A stretch of 7,263 nt of DNA from 13-2-20CM-68-14 sp035640035 (GTDB taxonomy: Bacteria > Actinomycetota > Thermoleophilia > Gaiellales > Gaiellaceae). The position numbers and the translations under genes are program-made. The notes under the pieces are model-generated. The model had not been told where the DNA came from, did not search any database, and saw only the letters and a program-made list of their open reading frames with translations. Numbering within the stretch: the first letter of the stretch is position 1; every line of letters starts with the position of its first letter. The stretch is taken from NCBI GenBank assembly GCA_035640035.1, contig DASQWX010000086.1:1-7263 (forward strand). Reading direction: 5' to 3'. Shown here piece by piece: positions 1 to 5,438 of the stretch.

Positions 1-470
1 GTCAAGTCCGCCTTCCGCACCAGCGTCGAGAACGCCTGTCCGAGCGCCGGCACCACCGCACGCAGGGACCGGAAGCCCGGCGAGTCGAAGCCGCTGCCGT
101 GACCGAGCACGGCCCGCACCTCCTGGTACTCCCAGGGAGACATCTGCTCGAGCATGTCGAGCTGGCCGGTGATCAGCTGGAGCGCGAGGCTCGCACGGCG
201 CAGGAGTCGAAGCGCCGGTGCGATCTCCTTGTGCTCGAGTCGGGCGACCGCCTCCGCCGTCTCGTTCGAGGCGAGCTTGAGCCAGAGCTCCGAGGACTGA
301 TGCACTGTCTGGAAGAGAAGCTCGTCGCGATGGACTTGCTCCTCCGGGGTCTTCTGGAGGGAGAGCAGCTCGTCCGTCCGCAGATAGCGCTCGTAGTCGC
401 TTGCGCCCTCTCCCGGAAGAATCGGTTCCGAGTAGTCCTCGATCTCGCCTGCCGCCTTGGCGCTCGACAC
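1..470 (-). CDS. kynA: Tryptophan 2,3-dioxygenase, N-terminal part (cut by window edge)
   Basis: This heme enzyme opens the indole ring of L-tryptophan with O2 to give N-formylkynurenine, the first step of the kynurenine pathway in the cytoplasm. About 156 residues are visible of a bacterial family length of about 260-280. Family signatures in order are YERYLRTDELLSLQ (about residues 26-39), HRDELLFQTVHQSSELWLKL (47-66), and SPWEYQEVR followed by GHGSGFDSPGFR (111-134). By alignment from memory, His57 matches the distal-pocket His55 of the Xanthomonas enzyme, and Tyr115 and Arg119 match its substrate-binding Tyr113 and Arg117. The proximal heme histidine lies in the missing C-terminal part. 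The GTG at 470 is chosen because an in-frame TGA occurs 33 nt upstream, no ATG intervenes, and a TATCCT box sits 7 nt before it. It is the last visible gene of the minus-strand run. Identification is firm; the exact start is less so. Confidence 0.94.
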   Translation of the reverse strand, partial: MSSAKAAGEIEDYSEPILPGEGASDYERYLRTDELLSLQKTPEEQVHRDELLFQTVHQSSELWLKLASNETAEAVARLEHKEIAPALRLLRRASLALQLITGQLDMLEQMSPWEYQEVRAVLGHGSGFDSPGFRSLRAVVPALGQAFSTLVRKADL

Positions 471-477
471 GCGGTCA

Positions 478-483
478 AGGATA
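478..483 (-). promoter_or_regulatory. Putative -10 box (TATCCT) for a leaderless tryptophan dioxygenase transcript
   Basis: On the minus strand TATCCT fits the TANNNT -10 consensus and ends 7 nt before the GTG start at 470. Transcription would then begin at or next to the start codon, as in actinobacterial leaderless mRNAs. No convincing Shine-Dalgarno precedes the GTG; a G-run is too far away. The candidate -35 TAGTGA, 17 nt upstream, is weak (3 of 6 matches to TTGACA). The box lies in the 33-nt gap after the dehydratase gene, so the dioxygenase could be expressed independently. Confidence 0.45.
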
Positions 484-503
484 CTGCGCCCCCGCTCGAA
501 TCA

Positions 504-1451
504 CTACGGGGTTGCGCCGGACAGGATCGTGCGCAGCTTCTCCTCGTCGATGTTGCCGCCCGAGACGATGCAGACGACCTTGCCGGTTCCTCCGCGGCCC
601 GCGAGCGCCGCGGCAAGCGCCAGGGCGCCGGCGCCCTCGGCGACGATTCGAGCCCGGTTTACGAGCAGGCGAACCGCCCCGGCGGCATCGTCGATCGGCA
701 CTGCGAACGCGCCGGCGAGCGCCGCGCGCGCGAGCGGCCACATCTTCGGCAGCACGCGGGGCGCGCCCGAGCCGTCGACGAACGACGGCGTTCCGGCGAC
801 TTCGCGCGGCTCGCCGGCCGCGAGCGATGCCGTGAGCGCGGCGGCGGGCTCGGGCTCGACGGCGTAGACCGGAACTCGCGGCTCGATCGCGCGTACCGCG
901 CTGGCGATACCGACGCTCAGCCCGCCGCCTCCGAAGGGAACGAGGATCGCGTCGGGGTCGGGGAGGTCCTCGAGGATCTCGATCCCGATCGTCCCGTTGC
1001 CGGCCATCACCGCTTCGTCTTCGACCGGATGCACGAACCGGCCGTTCGCCGCGGGCGTGCTGGACGTGGCGATCGCCTCCCACCACTCCTCGTACGGGAC
1101 CTTGACGACGCTCCCGCCGAGTCGCTCGATCGCGGCCAGCTTCGTCTCGGCGGCGCTTTCCGGGACGACGACGGTGCAGGGGACGCCGAGCTCCCGCGCG
1201 GCCCAGGCGACTCCCTGTCCCATGTTGCCCGCGCTCGCGGTGACGACCCCGTCGGCGAGCTCGCTCTGCGGAATCTGCTTCACGGCGTTGAGCGCGCCGC
1301 GCAGCTTGAAGGAGCCGATCGGCTGGAGATTCTCGAGCTTGAGGTGGATCTCCGCGGGCGCCTCGGGAAGCTGGAGCCGAACGAGCGGGGTTCGGAGGAC
1401 CGCTCCGGCTATGCGCTCTCGGGCGGCCGTGATCTCGTCGAACGGGATCAC
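504..1451 (-). CDS. Threonine/serine dehydratase-like PLP enzyme (fold type II, EutB-like size)
   Basis: A 315-residue pyridoxal-phosphate enzyme of the tryptophan synthase beta superfamily, likely eliminating ammonia or water from a hydroxy-amino acid. GSFKLRGALNA (46-56) carries the probable Schiff-base Lys49. SAGNMGQG (73-80) is the asparagine loop, GGGGL (174-178) binds the cofactor phosphate, and SGGN (297-300) contacts the pyridine nitrogen. The protein ends just after SGGN, so it lacks the C-terminal ACT-like regulatory domain of biosynthetic IlvA and resembles catabolic TdcB, serine racemase or EutB in size. Met77 replaces the usual histidine of SSGNHAQ. The start is GTG at 1451, overlapping the upstream cyclodeaminase-family stop by 4 nt (GTGA) without a clear Shine-Dalgarno, so translation is probably coupled. 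The family is clear but the substrate is not; hydroxyectoine dehydratase (EutB), threonine/serine dehydratase and hydroxyaspartate ammonia-lyase are all possible. Confidence 0.9.
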   Translation of the reverse strand: MIPFDEITAARERIAGAVLRTPLVRLQLPEAPAEIHLKLENLQPIGSFKLRGALNAVKQIPQSELADGVVTASAGNMGQGVAWAARELGVPCTVVVPESAAETKLAAIERLGGSVVKVPYEEWWEAIATSSTPAANGRFVHPVEDEAVMAGNGTIGIEILEDLPDPDAILVPFGGGGLSVGIASAVRAIEPRVPVYAVEPEPAAALTASLAAGEPREVAGTPSFVDGSGAPRVLPKMWPLARAALAGAFAVPIDDAAGAVRLLVNRARIVAEGAGALALAAALAGRGGTGKVVCIVSGGNIDEEKLRTILSGATP

Positions 1452-2422
1452 AGCTCGACGCGCTGGCCGGAGCCCGTCTCGCTGGCGCGACGGTAAAGAT
1501 GCTCGACGGCGGCGAGGTCCTCGGCCGCGAGGCCCAGCGACTTGAAGAGCGTCAGCTCCTCGGCGTCTCGGCGTCCCTCCGCCGCGCCCGTCAGTACCTC
1601 GCCGAGCTCGCCTCGGACCTCGCGAGGGCCGATCTCGTCGACGGCGAGGAGGTAGTCGCCGGCCTCGGCGAAGAATGATTCCCGACGGTCGACGAAGAGA
1701 GCCGCGTCCGCGACGGTCGCGGCGTCGATCTCGCGGGCGGTGGGGATGCTCGACCCGACGGCGTTGATGTGGGCTCCCGGTGCAAACCACTCGCGGGCGA
1801 CGATCGGCTCCCGCGAGGCCGTGGTCGTGGCCACGACGTCGGCGCGCGCAATCGCTTCGCGAGCCGACGGAGCGACGTCGACCGGAAACGGCAGGTCGAG
1901 CTCCTCGGCGACCGACTTCGCGAGTGCCTCGGTCCGGCCCCAGATCCGAGCCGACTCGAACGGACGCACGTGGGCGAGGGCCTGCAGGTGCGCACGCGCC
2001 TGAATCCCGGCTCCGAGCACGGCAAGGCGAGTGGCGTCGGCGCGCGCGAGCGCGCGAGTTGCCACCGCCGAGACCGCTGCGGTGCGAATCGCCGTCACGG
2101 CTCCGGCATCGACGATCGCCAACGGTGCGCCCGTCTCGCCGTCGAAGAGGGTCACCGTCCCCATGTGCGACTCGAGACCGCGCGCGCGATTGCCGGGAAA
2201 GATGCAGATGACCTTGATCCCGTAGTCGGGGCTCGGCGCCGAGCGGTGGGCTGCCATCAAACCCATCAGGCTCGGCTCGTCGGGCGGGCGCATCACGGTG
2301 CGCAGCGGGTGCCAGACGTCTCCGTTCGTGAGGTCGATCAGCGCCTGCTCCATCAGGTCGACGCACTCGGCAACGGGGAGCAGCTCCCGGACCTCCGCGT
2401 TCGAAAGCACGACGACCTCCAT
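1448..2422 (-). CDS. Ornithine cyclodeaminase / mu-crystallin family protein
   Basis: A 324-residue NAD(P)-dependent family member; relatives include ornithine cyclodeaminase, archaeal alanine dehydrogenase, ketimine reductases and EutC. The N-terminal half carries GIKVICIFPGN (68-78, with Lys70) and TAIRTAAVSAVATRALA (110-126, with Arg113), which match substrate-binding Lys69 and Arg112 of Pseudomonas ornithine cyclodeaminase. The Rossmann nucleotide loop is GAGIQARAHLQAL (137-149). The segment HINAVGSSIPTAREID (218-233) has Ser225 where true ornithine cyclodeaminase has its essential Asp228 (GGDCPG), so that activity is unlikely; a reductase, dehydrogenase or EutC-like role fits better. The ATG at 2422 overlaps the reductase stop by one base (TGATG) and no Shine-Dalgarno is visible, which suggests translational coupling. 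It also overlaps the downstream dehydratase start, so the two proteins are probably made together. Confidence 0.9.
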   Translation of the reverse strand: MEVVVLSNAEVRELLPVAECVDLMEQALIDLTNGDVWHPLRTVMRPPDEPSLMGLMAAHRSAPSPDYGIKVICIFPGNRARGLESHMGTVTLFDGETGAPLAIVDAGAVTAIRTAAVSAVATRALARADATRLAVLGAGIQARAHLQALAHVRPFESARIWGRTEALAKSVAEELDLPFPVDVAPSAREAIARADVVATTTASREPIVAREWFAPGAHINAVGSSIPTAREIDAATVADAALFVDRRESFFAEAGDYLLAVDEIGPREVRGELGEVLTGAAEGRRDAEELTLFKSLGLAAEDLAAVEHLYRRASETGSGQRVEL

Positions 2423-3387
2423 CAACGGAATAGTGACGCCAGCTCGTCGAGCCGGGCCTCGTCGAGCTTCAGGTCGAGGGCGGCGAGCGCCGAGCGGAGG
2501 TGTTCCGGGTTGCGCGGGCCGACTACCACTGCGGTCACGTCCGGCTGGGCGAGGAGCCAGGCAAGCGCAAGGGTGGCGGTATCGGTCTCGAGCTCGTCGG
2601 CGACGGTATGGAAAGCGTCCAGCGCCCGGAAGGTCCGCACCGCCACGAGCTGCGCGTACGGCTCCGGACGCAGGGTCATCCGCGACCCGGGCGGGTAGGG
2701 CGCGCCTCGTGCGTACTTCCCGGTCAGCCACCCGCCCGCAAGCGGGCTGAACGGCGTGAAGCCGAGGCCCTCGCGCCTGCAGATCGCGCGAACGTCGTCC
2801 TGCGTGTCCGGGCCGAGCAGGTTCAGCTCGTTCTGGACCCAGGCGAAGCGCGCGAGCCCGTGGGCGTCGCTCGTCTCGAGCGCGTCCACCAGCTGCTCGG
2901 CGCTCATGTTGCTGCCGCCGATGGCCTCGACCCTGCCCTCCCGGACGAGCTGGTCGAGCGCCTCGAGCGTCTCGCGGATCGGGGTCTCGGGATCGGGCTC
3001 GTGCGTCAGGTACATCTGGACCCGGTCGACCCCGAGGCGGGCGAGGCTGCCCGCGTTCTCGTGAAGGACGCGTTCGCGCGCAAGGCCGCGATCGTCAGGG
3101 TCTCCGGTCACGGACCAGAAAACCTTGGTGCTGAGGATGACGTCGGCGCCACGGTCCCGGCGCCACCGGCCGACCCAGGTCTCGCTGCGGCCACCGCCGT
3201 ACGAGGCTGCGGTGTCGAAGAAGTTGACGCCCGCCGCCCAGGCGGCGTCCATTAGCGCGAACGCCTCGTCCTCGCTCTCGCCGCGCCCGAAGAGCTCCGG
3301 CGCCGAGCCGATTCCGCCGAAACTTCCGCAGCCGAGCCCGATCCGCGAGAGCTCCAGCGACGTCGAGCCAAGCCGCCGGTACTCCAC
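2422..3387 (-). CDS. Aldo/keto reductase
   Basis: A 321-residue cytoplasmic NAD(P)H-dependent oxidoreductase with a TIM-barrel fold. The catalytic tetrad is complete: Asp58 (FFDTA), Tyr63 (SYGGG), Lys88 (LSTKV) and His129 (LTHEPD). Other family marks are the N-terminal MEYRRLG-like start followed by SRIGLGCGSFGG, the segment EAIGGSNMS, FTPFSPLAGGWLTGKY, and a C-terminal cofactor-binding stretch VVVGPRNPEHLRSAL. Length is typical for the family. The start must be GTG at 3387 because an in-frame TAG (3397-3399) lies four codons upstream. It is the first gene of the minus-strand operon and overlaps the next gene by one base. Its substrate cannot be told from sequence; in this setting a reactive aldehyde or keto intermediate from the neighbouring enzymes is a reasonable inference. 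Confidence 0.93.
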   Translation of the reverse strand: MEYRRLGSTSLELSRIGLGCGSFGGIGSAPELFGRGESEDEAFALMDAAWAAGVNFFDTAASYGGGRSETWVGRWRRDRGADVILSTKVFWSVTGDPDDRGLARERVLHENAGSLARLGVDRVQMYLTHEPDPETPIRETLEALDQLVREGRVEAIGGSNMSAEQLVDALETSDAHGLARFAWVQNELNLLGPDTQDDVRAICRREGLGFTPFSPLAGGWLTGKYARGAPYPPGSRMTLRPEPYAQLVAVRTFRALDAFHTVADELETDTATLALAWLLAQPDVTAVVVGPRNPEHLRSALAALDLKLDEARLDELASLFR

Positions 3388-3393
3388 GGCGCG

Positions 3394-3399
3394 ACCCTA
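3394..3399 (-). promoter_or_regulatory. Putative -10 box (TAGGGT) for the aldo/keto reductase operon
   Basis: On the minus strand TAGGGT matches TANNNT and ends 6 nt before the GTG at 3387, so transcription would start at or beside the start codon. The TAG of this box is also the in-frame stop that fixes the start. No recognisable -35 is seen 16-18 nt upstream, where the palindromic element lies. Confidence 0.4.
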
Positions 3400-3401
3400 C
3401 T

Positions 3402-3432
3402 AGGGACTGGCACCCGCAGTGTGCCTGTCCCT
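3402..3432. repeat. Hairpin 1 of the palindromic element
   Basis: The arms AGGGACTGGCAC (3402-3413) and GTGCCTGTCCCT (3421-3432) pair over 12 positions with one mismatch around a 7-nt loop. No T-run follows on either strand, so it does not look like an intrinsic terminator. Confidence 0.7.
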
Positions 3433-3463
3433 GCGACCGTTGGTTTTGCCAGCGACGGTTGCC

Positions 3464-3491
3464 GGGACAGTCCCCGTCCGGGGACAGTCCC
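3464..3491. repeat. Hairpin 2 of the palindromic element
   Basis: GGGACAGTCCCC and GGGGACAGTCCC (3464-3475 and 3480-3491) pair over 12 positions with a single A-A mismatch around a 4-nt loop GTCC. The unit GGGACAGTCCC occurs twice as a direct repeat (3464-3474 and 3481-3491) and is itself a palindrome around one central base. Two tandem symmetrical units would also suit a dimeric repressor. Confidence 0.7.
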
Positions 3492-3495
3492 TAGC

Positions 3496-3501
3496 TAGCC
3501 T
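3496..3501 (+). promoter_or_regulatory. Putative -10 box (TAGCCT) for the molybdenum hydroxylase operon
   Basis: TAGCCT matches TANNNT and ends 7 nt before the GTG at 3509, the leaderless spacing. It begins only 2 nt after the palindromic element ends, so any -35 contact or operator would fall inside that element. No good -35 hexamer is visible. Confidence 0.4.
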
Positions 3502-3508
3502 TCGCCGC

Positions 3509-3820
3509 GTGAAGGAGCTTCTGCCCGAGATCGAGCGCTGGCGCGGGCGCGGCGACCGCGTCGCGGTGGCGACCGTCGTCGCCTCGCGGCGATCAGCGCC
3601 CCGGCCCGTGGGCTCCAAGCTCGTCGTCTCCGAGCGAGGCGAGATCGCGGGCTCGGTCTCCGGTGGCTGCGTCGAGAGCGACGTCTGTGACGCGGCGCAG
3701 GAAGTGCTCCGAACGGGCCGGCCGCGGCTGCTCTCGTACGGGATCGCGGATGAGCTCGCCTTCAGCGTCGGTCTCCCCTGCGGCGGCGAAATCGACGTCT
3801 TCGTCGAGCCGCTCGAGTGA
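3509..3820 (+). CDS. XdhC/CoxI family protein, N-terminal domain as a separate gene
   Basis: A 103-residue protein equal to the N-terminal XdhC_CoxI domain of the XdhC chaperone, which binds molybdenum cofactor, promotes its sulfuration and delivers it to xanthine-oxidase-type enzymes. Visible signatures are VAVATVVASRRSAPRPVGSK (18-37), GSVSGGCVESDV (48-59) and GLPCGGEIDVFVEPLE at the C-terminus, with conserved Cys91. In many XdhC proteins this domain is fused to a Rossmann domain; here it stops and the rest follows as the next gene with a 4-nt overlap. The GTG at 3509 is preferred over an in-frame GTG at 3419 because the latter would translate the palindromic element, and homology begins at the later start. 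First gene of the plus-strand operon. Confidence 0.88.
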   Translation: MKELLPEIERWRGRGDRVAVATVVASRRSAPRPVGSKLVVSERGEIAGSVSGGCVESDVCDAAQEVLRTGRPRLLSYGIADELAFSVGLPCGGEIDVFVEPLE

Positions 3821-4581
3821 GCGTGTTCGACGAGCTGAAGCAGGTGATCGAGAACGGCGACGCTGCCGTCGTCTTCACCGTGGTCGAGGGCGAGCCGATC
3901 GGCGCGAAGCTGCTCGTCCGCGCCGACGGAACGACGGTCGGAGATGGGCCTGCCGCGCTGGCGAAAGAGGTGCCGGAGCTGCTCGCCCGGGGCCGTAGCC
4001 GCATCGTCGAGCACAAAGGCCGGCGCTTCTTCGCCGACGTCGTCGCGCCGCCGCCGCGGCTCCTCGTCTTCGGCGCCGTCGACACGGCTGAGGCGCTCTG
4101 CGCGGCGGCGAAGCAGCTCGGCTGGACGGCGATCGTCGCCGACGCGCGATCGCGCTTCGCCACGCGTGAGCGCCTGCCCAGCGCCGACGAGATCATCGTT
4201 GCCTGGCCCGCCGATGTGATTACTCAGGTACAGCCCGATGCCAGGACCGCGGTCGTCGTCCTCACCCACGACGAGAAGTTCGACGTCCCGGCTCTCGAGG
4301 GCGCGCTCGCGACGGAAGCCTTCTACGTCGGCGCCCTCGGCTCGCGGCGGGCCCAGGCGTCCCGGCGCGAACGCCTGCTCGAGGCCGGCGTCGCGGAGGC
4401 GGAGCTCGACCGGATCGCCGGCCCGTGCGGGCTCGACATCGGCGCGGAGAGCTCACCCGAGACGGCCATCTCGATCCTCGCCGAGATGCTCGCGACGAAG
4501 GCCGGACGAGACGGCGGCAGGCTTCGCGACGCCGCCGGCTCGATCCACGTCGAGCCTCCGGAGCTGTCCGTCCGCGCATAG
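3817..4581 (+). CDS. XdhC family protein, C-terminal Rossmann part
   Basis: A 254-residue protein matching the rest of XdhC. Residues 1-77 form a CoxI-like linker region (IGAKLLVRADG, GRRFFADVVAPPP). From about 81 comes the XdhC_C Rossmann domain: PRLLVFGAVDTAEAL (80-94), LGWTAIVADARSRFAT (101-116), LTHD (149-152), YVGALGSRR (170-178) and GLDIGAESSPETAISILAEM near the C-terminus. It is predicted to help insert sulfurated molybdenum cofactor into the enzyme encoded downstream. The nucleotide loop reads GAVD rather than the more common GAGH; I recall the GAVD form in actinobacterial members. The GTG start at 3817 overlaps the previous stop (GTGA), suggesting translational coupling and a stable stoichiometry with the N-terminal protein. 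Confidence 0.9.
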   Translation: MSVFDELKQVIENGDAAVVFTVVEGEPIGAKLLVRADGTTVGDGPAALAKEVPELLARGRSRIVEHKGRRFFADVVAPPPRLLVFGAVDTAEALCAAAKQLGWTAIVADARSRFATRERLPSADEIIVAWPADVITQVQPDARTAVVVLTHDEKFDVPALEGALATEAFYVGALGSRRAQASRRERLLEAGVAEAELDRIAGPCGLDIGAESSPETAISILAEMLATKAGRDGGRLRDAAGSIHVEPPELSVRA

Positions 4582-4590
4582 ACGCCTCCG

Positions 4591-4621
4591 TTTGCAGGCA
4601 CGGACCGAGCCTGCGTACGAT
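4591..4621 (+). promoter_or_regulatory. Putative internal promoter before the FAD subunit gene
   Basis: The -10-like TACGAT (4616-4621) ends 7 nt before the ATG at 4629. A -35-like TTTGCA (4591-4596; 4 of 6 matches to TTGACA) lies 19 nt upstream. There is no Shine-Dalgarno before the ATG, which fits a leaderless transcript. It lies in the 47-nt gap between the xdhC part and the enzyme genes, the only real gap in this operon. Confidence 0.4.
4594..4614. promoter_or_regulatory. Dyad between the -35- and -10-like boxes (possible operator)
   Basis: GCAGGC (4594-4599) and GCCTGC (4609-4614) form a perfect 6-bp inverted repeat with a 9-nt spacer. It overlaps the end of the putative -35 and stops one base before the -10, which is where a repressor site would be expected. 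The arms are short, so chance is possible. Confidence 0.3.
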
Positions 4622-4628
4622 TGCCGCG

Positions 4629-5438
4629 ATGCTGCTGAGGGACGTCGGGTACGCACGCCCACGCACGACCGACGAGGCATTGGGGCTGCTCGCGGAGCAC
4701 GACGGCGCCCGGCCGCTGGCCGGCGGGCAGACGCTCATCAACGTGATGAAGGCACGCGTGGCCGCGCCTGACGTGCTCGTCGACCTGAATGGAATCGAGG
4801 AGCTGACGGGGATCGAGCTTCGGTCCGACGGGACGCTCGAGATCGGGCCGATGACGACGACGTCGCAGCTGATCGCCTCGCAGGAAGCTCGGGCCAGGCC
4901 GATTCTCGGCGAGGTGTGCTCACAGATCGCCGACGTGCAGGTGCGAAACCGCGGCACCGTCGGCGGCAATATCTGCGCGAGCGACCCCACGAACCATCTG
5001 CCTCCGCTGATGGTCGCCGTCGGCGCCGAGATGACGGTTGCCGGTCCTTCCGGGGAGCGCACCGTCCCGGCGCACGAGTTCTTCCTCGGCGTCTACATGA
5101 CAGCCGTCGGTCCGAACGAGCTCCTGACGAGGATTACCGTCCCGCCGGGTCGAAGCGACGGCTTCTCGTCGGTCGCGGTCGGACGGGACGGGACCTGCAT
5201 CGTCAACGCGGCGGCGTCCGCGAACGGCGAGCTTCGGGTCGTGCTCGGGTGCGTCGCCGCGGTGCCGGAAGTCCTGCGTCCGGGCGGGTCCGATCCGGAA
5301 GCCGTGCGGTCGGCGGTTCAGGCCTCCGAGCTCGACCCCCCGAGCGACGTACACGGGTCGGGCGCGTACCGGCGAGCCCTCGCCGAGGTCGTCGCCGTGC
5401 GCGCGGCGACCCAGGCGGCCGAAAGAGCGGGAGGCTGA
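4629..5438 (+). CDS. Molybdenum hydroxylase FAD-binding medium subunit (CoxM type)
   Basis: A 269-residue flavoprotein subunit that takes electrons from the iron-sulfur subunit and passes them to an acceptor. The N-terminal FAD-binding domain has both classic pyrophosphate loops: LAGGQTLI (30-37) and RNRGTVGGNICASDPTNHLP (106-125). The C-terminal third is the CO_deh_flav_C type domain (from about residue 170, with GFSSVAVGRDGTCIVNAAA). It is slightly shorter than the common 280-290 residues. The ATG at 4629 is chosen because homology starts at once (MLLRDVGYARPRTTDEAL) and a promoter-like box sits 7 nt before it; an in-frame extension back to 4425 would overlap the xdhC gene and resembles nothing. 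The stop codon directly abuts the next GTG start. Confidence 0.93.
   Translation: MLLRDVGYARPRTTDEALGLLAEHDGARPLAGGQTLINVMKARVAAPDVLVDLNGIEELTGIELRSDGTLEIGPMTTTSQLIASQEARARPILGEVCSQIADVQVRNRGTVGGNICASDPTNHLPPLMVAVGAEMTVAGPSGERTVPAHEFFLGVYMTAVGPNELLTRITVPPGRSDGFSSVAVGRDGTCIVNAAASANGELRVVLGCVAAVPEVLRPGGSDPEAVRSAVQASELDPPSDVHGSGAYRRALAEVVAVRAATQAAERAGG
5429..5434 (+). promoter_or_regulatory. Ribosome binding site of the iron-sulfur subunit gene
   Basis: GGGAGG lies 4 nt before the GTG at 5439, inside the end of the FAD subunit gene. The spacing is short but usable, and it supports the GTG directly after the upstream TGA as the start. Confidence 0.55.

Larger units (their letters stand above)
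3401..3493. repeat. Palindromic MITE/REP-like element with terminal inverted repeats
   Basis: The 93-bp stretch begins TAGGGACTG (3401-3409) and ends with its exact reverse complement CAGTCCCTA (3485-3493). The match extends one base outward to CTAG on each side (3400 and 3494). Inside are three potential hairpins: 3402-3432, 3438-3454 and 3464-3491. It also holds a 10-bp near-direct repeat, GCGACCGTTG (3433-3442) and GCGACGGTTG (3452-3461). If the element proper is 3403-3491, it is flanked by TA on both sides, as in a TA target duplication of IS630/Tc1-type insertions; CTAG on both sides is another reading. It sits between two divergent genes, where a terminator is not expected. It could equally be a fixed operator region. 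Whether it is dispersed in the genome cannot be judged from one copy. Confidence 0.6.

Noticed and set aside
99..1496. Long plus-strand open frame (465 codons) opposite the dioxygenase and dehydratase genes
   Set aside because: Its translation is rich in Arg, Gly, Asp and Glu without family motifs. It lies antisense to two genes with clear signatures, and high G+C makes such frames common.
504..2366. Reading the dehydratase as a 620-residue protein extending through the cyclodeaminase-family gene
   Set aside because: Only the last 315 residues show homology. The upstream part is an out-of-frame shadow of the cyclodeaminase-family gene; GTG at 1451 fits the 4-nt overlap.
3402..3491. Hairpins as Rho-independent terminators
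   Set aside because: They lie between two divergent gene starts where no transcript should end, and no T-run follows either stem.
3419..3508. Longer N-terminus of the first xdhC protein starting at GTG 3419
   Set aside because: It would translate the palindromic element, adds no conserved sequence and ignores the TAGCCT box before GTG 3509.
4425..4628. Upstream extension of the FAD subunit
   Set aside because: It would overlap the xdhC gene by over 150 nt and the extra residues look like out-of-frame translation; homology starts at the ATG at 4629.
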